64,000 nt of DNA. Source: Buddleja alternifolia (taxonomy: Eukaryota > Streptophyta > Magnoliopsida > Lamiales > Scrophulariaceae). Location: positions 37,622,657 to 37,686,656 of the forward strand of contig CM033402.1 of NCBI GenBank assembly GCA_019426215.1, read 5' to 3'. Of this stretch, positions 37,591 through 47,000 are shown in pieces; position 1 is the first letter of the stretch; every line of letters begins with the position of its first letter. The notes below the pieces were generated by a model. It worked only from the letters and a program-made list of their open reading frames with translations, had not been told where the DNA came from and made no database searches. A program made the position numbers and the translations under genes.

Positions 37591-40500
37591 GAAATAATTG
37601 TAATATATATGAGTATAAGTATATATATATATATAGGGTATGGATCAAATACATCCCTATACTTTAAATAAGATCTAAGACCCAATATACACCACTGATA
37701 CCATTTGATCCCAAGGTCCAGATTTAACTACCTTTTTCAGTTTGTATAATTATTTTTAATGATGCAGGGGCATTTTAGTCAATGAAATCTAACCAACTCA
37801 TGCAGGATCAAAATCAAATCCTACTCATTAAGTTATAACAGATTCCTTTATCCCCAATTAATTTTTTCTTTCCAATTACAATTACATTATTCATCATCTC
37901 ATTAACGCAATCAGTTCACAGAACAATTCGATCAGTTCGAATAACCTAAATCTTTCCAATTACAATTACATTATTCATCATAAAACGGAATTAATCATCA
38001 AGATCGATTCATCATCATCGTCAACTCATCATCATCATCGTCAATTCTGTGTTGTTACTGATGATGATGATGATTTCTCCTCAAGAACAGCCATGGCGGA
38101 AGAAGAAGCTGTTGTTGTTACTTAAACAATTAGTGATTTCAAACCATTATACTGTATCTTATAAACAACTATACAGTATGTTATAACACATTATACAGTA
38201 TCTTATAACTCATTATACAGTGTGTGTTTATACATCATACAGTTTCAATCTTATAAACCATTATATAGTAGCTTATAAACCATTATACAATAAATACATT
38301 GGTGATATACAGTGTGTTCTTAGTTTATTATACATGCTTTTAAGAACAGACGTGTGTTGATAAAATTATGCAGGCCTGATTCACATCAACCTTTACACAT
38401 ATAGGTATGAAAAGTACCGCAACATCCAAAAAGAAAAGAAAAGAAAAGAAAAGGGATGAAGAAGTTTTCATCAACCTGCTATAATGAAGAAATGAAGAAA
38501 AAAACATAAAAAAATCCAAAGGTAAAAAGTAGGAAACAAATGAAATATTTACATGTCCCGCCAAAGAAAAAGAAAAAAAATTGGAAGAATTTGAAGAGTA
38601 AACAAAAACTTATGAAAAATGAACACATTTCCTTAATAAATGCAGAGATAAGCTTTTCAATCATTTTTCAGAAATCTTGTTTCGATTTCAAACCATTATA
38701 CACGCACTGTATAATTAATTATAAGATACTGTATAATGTGTTATAATCTACTGTATAGTGGTTTATAAGATACTGTATAATGGTTTGAAATCACTAATTG
38801 TATGTTACTAATTACACAATGTATATTACCATTGTATTTACTGTATATTTATTTATTAGCTATTGTATAATAGATTAATTAGCTATTGTATAATGTTTAT
38901 TAGCTATTGTATTCACTGTATAATGAGTTATATCATAATGTATATTGGTTTATATAATACTGTATACTGAGTTATAAGATAATGTTATACATGCTTTTAA
39001 GAACAGCTGTTGATAAAATTATGCAGGATTCACATCAACCTTTACACATATAGGTATGAAAAGTACCACAACATCCAAAAAGAAAAGAAAAGGGATGAAA
39101 AAGTTTTCATCAACCTGCTATAATGAAGAAATGAAGAAAAAGACGTTAAAAAGGGTTTAGCTTATTCTAATTTCGTCTCTGTTTTTTCTTTTTCTCTTTT
39201 TTCGTGATTTTTTCTGTGATTCAACAATTTATAATTTGATTGAGTTAAGTTTGGCAACAAATTGAGAGATTGTAGGGGAGATTTTGTGCGATTCAATTTG
39301 AGAGATTTTAGGGCAGATTTTTTCCCGTTTATTTTGGTAGGTGGATACTGCATAATGAGGTCAGATGACTATTATACCCCTAACCCAATTAGAATCAGTT
39401 TTTCCGCCTGTTTTTTGCTTGCTTTTTGGACTGTTGAATTTAATGGATCCAATGGTGTAGATTGGGTCTTATATCTTATCTAATATAGGGTGTGTATTAG
39501 ATCTTGACCCTATATATATATATATATATGTATATACTTATAACTACATTAACTACGTATATATGTATATACTTATAACTACATTAACTCAATATACTTA
39601 TATACATTACAATTATTTCAAACTTATACTATAATATATTTTTCAACCATTAATTAATTATTAACACAAATTTTTCAAATAAAAATTTACATGTTTTGAG
39701 TATTACAGTAACTTTTGCATAGAAATAAAATCTAACACAATCTGACCAAAAAGTTTCGAATCAGGGTGGGTTGGAGAAAATGAAGTGGTACATTGTTGCT
39801 ACAAGAAGGTGAAGAAACTAAAGTGGTACGTTGTTGCTACAAGAAGGTGAAAGAGATTATAAGATTGAAGATGAAATTAAGAGGAGATTAAAGGGGAAGA
39901 AACAACAATTGCATTGGGGTTGGAAGAGTAACGCCATGTTTCTTTATGTTTTTTAATACCATTTTTTGTTTTCTGAATCACAATTTTCAGAAATTACAAC
40001 AAACCATTAGCAACCAAAAACAAATGTTTTCAACTTCACTTTCCATTCTATACAAATACATTTCAATCAATACATCTGGTACTTCACACTCATAAGTGAT
40101 TACATATTCCAACTATTATTTCTTTTCTCTTTTTTCCTTTACTATTCTTTTAATTATATAATCATTACCAAAATAACTAAATCAATCATTTTACACATCA
40201 TACATCAATAAATCATAATTGAATTGACATATTTTACTACGAATTACAAACAAACACAACCAACACTACAACATTTTCACACATATACCCATAATACACA
40301 TTCCCCAAAAAAAAATCTGAAAAGGTACTCAAAAAGATAGACAAACATAGCCTTAGAGTTTCAAGTGTTCAAGAATCTGTTCAACTTCCTTCGTTTATGC
40401 TTTTTTTTCCTTTTCTAGTTTCCTTTTGCGCTTCTTCATTTTTTTCTTTTATTTTTTGCATTTGTATTTCAGTTTACTTATAAGAAGTGGTGAACTTGAA

Positions 40501-43500
40501 CATTCCTTTACTTGGGTAATTCCATCAACCTTGACAAATGGGTCACATTAATTTAGTTATACAATATATATAATTTATTATAACATATATATACACCCCA
40601 CATACATATTTATATAATTTAATATATCTTTGTCGTATCGTTTCCTAAGCGTATCGTATTCTATGTTTTCTAAAGATTGTTGTATGCCGTGTCCGAATCA
40701 CATCGTACTCGTGTCGTTGTACCCTTATCCGTCTCTGTTTCGAATCCAATAAGATTCATGACAGCCATTCATGTCAACGCTATCATAACAGATACTGGTT
40801 AATGGATATTAGCCATAAATGGACAACTCTTACAAAACAGTCCCAAACAAAAAACTGAGTGCTTTCTACTAAAAGCAGCATAAATGAATATTAACTGCCA
40901 AAAACCCGAATGATGTGAAATGTGAATGTCCCATTTGACAATATATCTATCATCTTTGCCAATGTTAATTTTCCATGGCAATACCTTAATATAATTTTAA
41001 ACAGAAAATAGCTTAAACTTAAGAAAATTTCTATTCTCTTCCATATTATTAGGAAAACAACCTATTAAGAATCTGTCAGGTGGTGACCTGAAGATGCTGG
41101 ACTTGGCATATGACTACTTATGTAGTATGGTTCGTGTTTCGACTCCAAGAAACTGAACCCATGTACTAGGTCACCACACTTCAGCAACTGGAGCAAATGG
41201 CGGGTCTGTCACGTTTAAGCACCTGTTGGAAGTGTTAACAGCGGCACTGTTCTAAACTCAGTTCCCTAACATATTAGTACAGGACAAAAGACGAAGACCA
41301 GCTAGATCCCTACCAGGAATTGCATAACACAATCAACTTAGCCTAAGTTTGCAGGCCTAGCAGTGGGAAACTGTAAAAATTAAGTGCAACAGGAAAATCA
41401 TGGGAGGTAATATCACATGGTTATGTTTATTGAATTTAAGGTTATGATAAGAGAAAAGAAAAGAACAAATGAATTACGTGGTTCGGCCATTCGACCTACA
41501 TCCAAGGACAAATGCCCATAGGGCTAGAATATATTCATTCTCTCTTGAGTTTGAGCTACAATAAGCACATATGTTTATAGTCAAAGACTACAAACATATG
41601 TAACATAATAGTCTATAACTCATATCAAATTTGATTTCCAGCAACCCCCACCCCCCAAGTTGAACCTGGAAGTTCGAATTGAAGTGTTCAACTTGAAATA
41701 GAAAGAAGGCTTGAATAAAAACTTAGGGCTTGTTTGTTTATGTTTTCAAATTCCATTTTCAATATCCTAGATCACAAAATTCTAAAAAACCATAACACAA
41801 ACTATTTTCATCTAAATTCACCTTTTTTCAACTCTACTTTTTCAATCCCCTACATAATTACCTATCAATCACTATATCTGTCGTTTCATACAATGATCAA
41901 TCAAAATCATTTACTCCAATCATTATCTTTCTTTCCTTTTCATACTTTACAATTTTTAAATTATATTTTATTATTTCTTTATTCACATAATCATTATATA
42001 AATAACTAACTCAATCATTCAACACATCATACATCAACATTTCATTATTGATTTGACACATTTTACAAATTTCAACCATTTTTATAAAACATAAACAAAC
42101 ACAACACAAATTACATCATTTTCACACGAATCTCCGTAGTACGCATTTCCAAGAAATTTTCAAAATTCTAACTCAAAAACATAAACAAACAAAGCCTTAG
42201 ACTTTGTGTCAATGTGTTTTCATTTTATTTTTTAACTGTCATTTTCTAGAATGTAAAGGGAAATGGGTTCTTTGATTTTTGTGTGAAAATGATAGGTATG
42301 TTTGGTTTTCTTTCATAAAATGGTTGGAATTGATGATGTATGAAATGATTGAGTTAGTTGAAAGTAATGATTATGCATGAAATATTATAGATATAATAAT
42401 AGATAATATTGTATTGGGTAAATGTATCTGTAAGTGCAAATATAGTCATTTGCTCCAGAACCCATGTATTCATAACTTGAAATAATTAGAAATGGAAAGG
42501 AATGATGTTAATATAACATATCCTATCCCTCATGCTTGGTATGTTCAAGGAATGAGAAATGAACGACATTATCATTCCTTAGTTCATTCTAAATCATGAA
42601 TTGGTAACTAGAAATGAATGGTGGGAATGAAATGAATTATTACCAAGGACCAAATAACCTTTTAGTTTAAGTTTTTTAGAATATAATTATTTTTCCAAAT
42701 ATATGGTTATTTCATATATGTACAACAAATAATATTATTGTTTTAAGCATGTAATATGTAATAGGTTCAAATTGTGTACAAATTTGCAAATAAGTCTTAA
42801 TTAAAAAAAGATATATTATAGTGTCTTTCTTCATACTTTAATCTTAGACTTTGATCGATAAGTCAACTCGAAAGCGTGTGTTTCATTTATCAGATATGAA
42901 CTACTTGTTTATTAATCAATAAAAGTATAATGCACAAATTTAGCACTATAAATACCTGAAAGTTCGCAACTTATGAAAAAACTAAGATTGATTATAGCGC
43001 AACAATTAATACATTGATGTTGCAATTTATCTACTAATTAAAAAGTTGGAAATATCGCTGCTTCTTGAAGTTGACAAATTTTATCCTATTATTTTCTATA
43101 ATAATTCAAGGATTATATTTTGTTTATGTCTTTGTATTATACACTAACCCGAAATAGATTCATATCTAATTTAGTTTTTTTTTTTTTTAACTACTAGACG
43201 ACCAAGGGTTTTAGACTTTTGATTATCTTTTGACAAAAGGAATTAAAAGACCAAATGAAGATAATGAGTGAGAGAGTGAGAAAGTGGCAGATGAAAAATA
43301 GAATTCATACCTGGTGATTGAGTGGTGATTGAGAGTTGCGGGCAATATATATTATACTCGATAATCTCCATTTTGCATTATTTTTGTTGTTATGAAGTAG
43401 TTTAGGATGAAAATATTATTTATTGAAGACAATATATTATTCCCCGAATTTTCCAATGCATTCAAGTAGTTTTTCATATTTTTCCTATTTCTCTCACATC

Positions 43501-44055
43501 TTTAAATAAATTTATTATTGTTAAAATAATTTTCAATAATGAAACTTTTTATTGGTCTCAAAAATATTATTCTCCATTTTTTATTTTTTTATGTACTTTA
43601 TTATTTTTGTTTCATTTTTCTTAAATGTCTCATTATTAGTGTTATTTAAGTAATTTGAAATTACTAATCATGTCGGAGATAAAAATATAGGCAATGTTTG
43701 GTTATGTTTCCATAGCCATTTTGGTCCAAAATTTTGGCCCAACCATGTTTGGTTCACAAAATTTGGGACAAAAATACACTACTTTTTTGGTCCAAAAAAT
43801 CATAATAATTATTTTCCATCTTTCTGCAGCTTACTTTGTCCCTACAATCTTCTCTCTCCTCTCTATCCCTCTCTCCTCTCTCTCTCTCTCCTCTCTATCC
43901 CTCTCCTCTCTCTCTCTCTCTCCCCACTCTCTCCTCTCTATCTAAGAATTAGGTTGATTTAAATAGACTACCTACATTCATATAAATATAATTTATTTTT
44001 ATATATTCATAAAAATTATAATATATATATATATATCAACTTCTATTACTTACAT

Positions 44056-44091
<36 letters not shown>

Positions 44092-47000
44092 TTATCTATA
44101 TAACCATTATTACAACCTTAATATTATATTATAACTTTCAATCATTAACAAATAAAAGCTTTTTGACTGCTACAGTAACTTTTGTTCCCTCTCGAAACAA
44201 CACAAAAAAAACACCCAAAAACCAACTCCCAAAAAAAAACCAACCACAATCTCATCAAACATGCACGTGTCCCCATAAATTTCTCACCAAAATACCATCC
44301 CAAAACATAACCAAACAACATAGCCATATTTTTTGCATTAATTTTTTAAGACACTTTTATCCTGTTGGAAAGGATAATTTTGTCGGAAGTAAATATAAGT
44401 TGACTCCTGGTCGAACAGGAATGCCTAAACCCATAGGGGACAAAAGGAATGGTTATTCCACTTCTGGGAATATGGATTCCTACGGGAATGGCCATTCCCA
44501 ACACTAAAACATACCAAACATAGGTTTGGGATGCCCATTCCGTTCCCACTCCATTCCAGTATACCAATCGGTCCAGTATACCAATCGGGCCCTTAGATTG
44601 TTTGGAATTCAAGATGTTAGAGATGATAATGATGAGAAAAAACTGGTACGGAATGATACATTGTGTACTACAATATGATATAATCCATATCACATGATTA
44701 ATGTGCTACCAGTTAATGAAATGCACAGAATGAGCATCTTGCTATATAGATATAGCAAAGTGAAGCAGGATGAGAACATGCTCTCGTACCATGTTAAATT
44801 TCATATTATAATAGGAATGGTGAAGAGAGACGAAACAATCAATGGAATTATGTGGTTCAGTCAAAACAAATGCCCAAGGGGCTAGAACATCTCATTCTTT
44901 CTTGAGTTTGAACTAAAATAAGCAACTATATTTAGAGGTGATATATTACAGCATGTGTAACCAAATAGCAGACAAAATCACTCCAAATCATATCAAAATC
45001 TAATCAAATAATCACTCGAGCCCCATATATATCCATAATCTAAATCATATCAAATTCGATTTCCAACAATGTCATCACAGTTGCCAAAAGTTTATACCTT
45101 TGAACACATTGAAAATAAGTTCAAAACAAAGAACCTCGCCAAGGGATGCCGTAGTCATAAAGATAATGGGAAGCATAACATCATAACAATGACAAGGGAA
45201 ACAATTAAAGTAATGAACAATAGATGCACTCCATCGTAGTCTGATAGAGAAGGAGTGATACCTTTTACCACTTGGTTGACATCAGAATCACCAATTACCG
45301 ATTGGAAAGATAATACAAAGCTTATTTTTTCCTTAAATTGCGATGACAAAAGGCTGATAGTATTCTTTTTTGCCACAGCAACAAAATTGCCTTTAACACT
45401 CCAGTCAACTGTGCCAAAAAATAGCATTAATGAGCAGAAGAAAATTACACCATGGAAAAAGGCACCATATTATACATAAGGAGTTTTTACAGAATTTATG
45501 GCAACAAGATGCAGATAGCAATTAATCCATTCATCTCACATTAATAAAATGGTTATATAAAGCAAATAGAAAAATTTTGTGCGCTGGTCATGCAAACAAG
45601 AGTTTCTGCTAGCTAATGAATGTTACATCTTATCAGGAAAAGAAGAAAAGTGAGTTCAATACTGTTATGAGACAGAATATACCAATCGGAGATGGGGGAG
45701 CAAGATGACAGCGGTGAAGGGGGAAAATCTGGTGGCAAGGGACCGAGGCCATTGTTGGTTTGTCGGAGAAGAAAGAAGATGCGGAAGACGTGGAAGCTGC
45801 TGGAATTAATTAATTATCATGCAATGTTATTATTTTAGTATTAGTTGTTTATTTCCTGGTCCAGTATTTCCTTTTCAATAGGAGTCTTAGGTTTGGAGTC
45901 ATATAAGTAGGGTTTTTATCATTGTATGAACTATCGTTTATTTTGGAGAATAAGGAGAGGTTGGAGCTTTGGCAAGTAAGTCTGGGATTTACTTGATTGT
46001 GTTACACCTTTTATCTTCCATCAAATACTCTACTGAATGCTATAACTTACAACTTGGAGATATCCTGAAGTAATAGCTTACTTGCAATTATCTTTTAGAC
46101 TTCCGTAAAGTCACAACATATTTATATTTTATGAGGCTTATATATTATTGACACCCATAAATTGTAAAGACACCAAACAAATACATAAATATACAAAGCG
46201 TACCGGCATCAACACCTTCCATCACGTAAGTGAGGGGACCTTGACCATATCCATGGTATAATTTACCATTGGCTGAAAGAATAATGTAAGCTTTTGCAAC
46301 TTTTCTATCCCAACGCATGTCCTTGATGCAACTAGAAACATCAAGTGAGATTGAGTATGAAGGCTGCTTCTCCTGTCCAAATGGTCAACAATAAATTATA
46401 ACGTCTCTACCAGCTTTCATAATTTGTTCATATAGCTAATTCAAAATTCATCTTCCATAAATCTGCTTTAATAAGTAATTGGATGTGCACCGAAAGAAAG
46501 AACAAATATAGTTTTTGCATGTAGCCCATGTTGGGGTTGGGGTTGGGGGTGGGGGGTGGTGGGCAAAACTCCTTTCTAATACCACGGACATGTCTCCCTC
46601 TTAGTCTAATTCATTTCTTTCAAGACAAAATTAGAACCGCACAAATGTGGCAGTAGCCCATACATGTTAACATTTTATCATATACACACTTCAGCTCAAT
46701 AGATATCTTCAACTGTACCAGACATGGACCAAAATGGACCACAGGTACAACAGCAAATATTAACTAATTACAAAACAAATTAGCATATTTAGCCTTGTTG
46801 AAGATCAAATTATGTTGAGAATAGTGAAGAGAGAAGGAAAAAACATGGATATCACATGGTTCGATCACGTGGCCTACACCCACGAGACAAGTGCACACTG
46901 TGCTACATCTTATTCATGTTCTCTTAATGCGACAGTACAGTGACCATATATTTATACAGTAAATTATATATGTGAAGAAATAATAAATGGAGGAAATCAC

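Larger units (their letters stand above)
37636..39515. mobile_element. 1.9 kb TIR element with duplicated, palindromic interior
   Basis: The ends are inverted copies over about 80 bp: left TATAGGGTATGGATCAAATACA, right (reverse complement) TATAGGGTCAAGATCTAATA, with shared inner words AAGACCCAAT and TACACCA. The interior contains a direct duplication and, between its copies, inverted runs of TTATACAGTATCTTATAA-type words. No transposase frame is visible. Both flanks are TA repeats, so a target duplication cannot be judged. It lies in NUP214 intron 4. Confidence 0.6.

Noticed and set aside
40799..40981. 60-aa - strand frame in NUP214 intron 4, considered as an extra exon
   Set aside because: Exon 4 to exon 5 already joins in phase and reads straight through the conserved VDSIRW segment. 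Adding it would break homology.
41734..42009. 91-aa Phe/Ser/Asn-rich open frame
   Set aside because: It lies wholly within the Harbinger-like MITE and reflects its T-rich sequence.
43694..43945. 83-aa Ser/Leu-rich open frame
   Set aside because: It runs through the CT microsatellite inside a MITE and has no family similarity.
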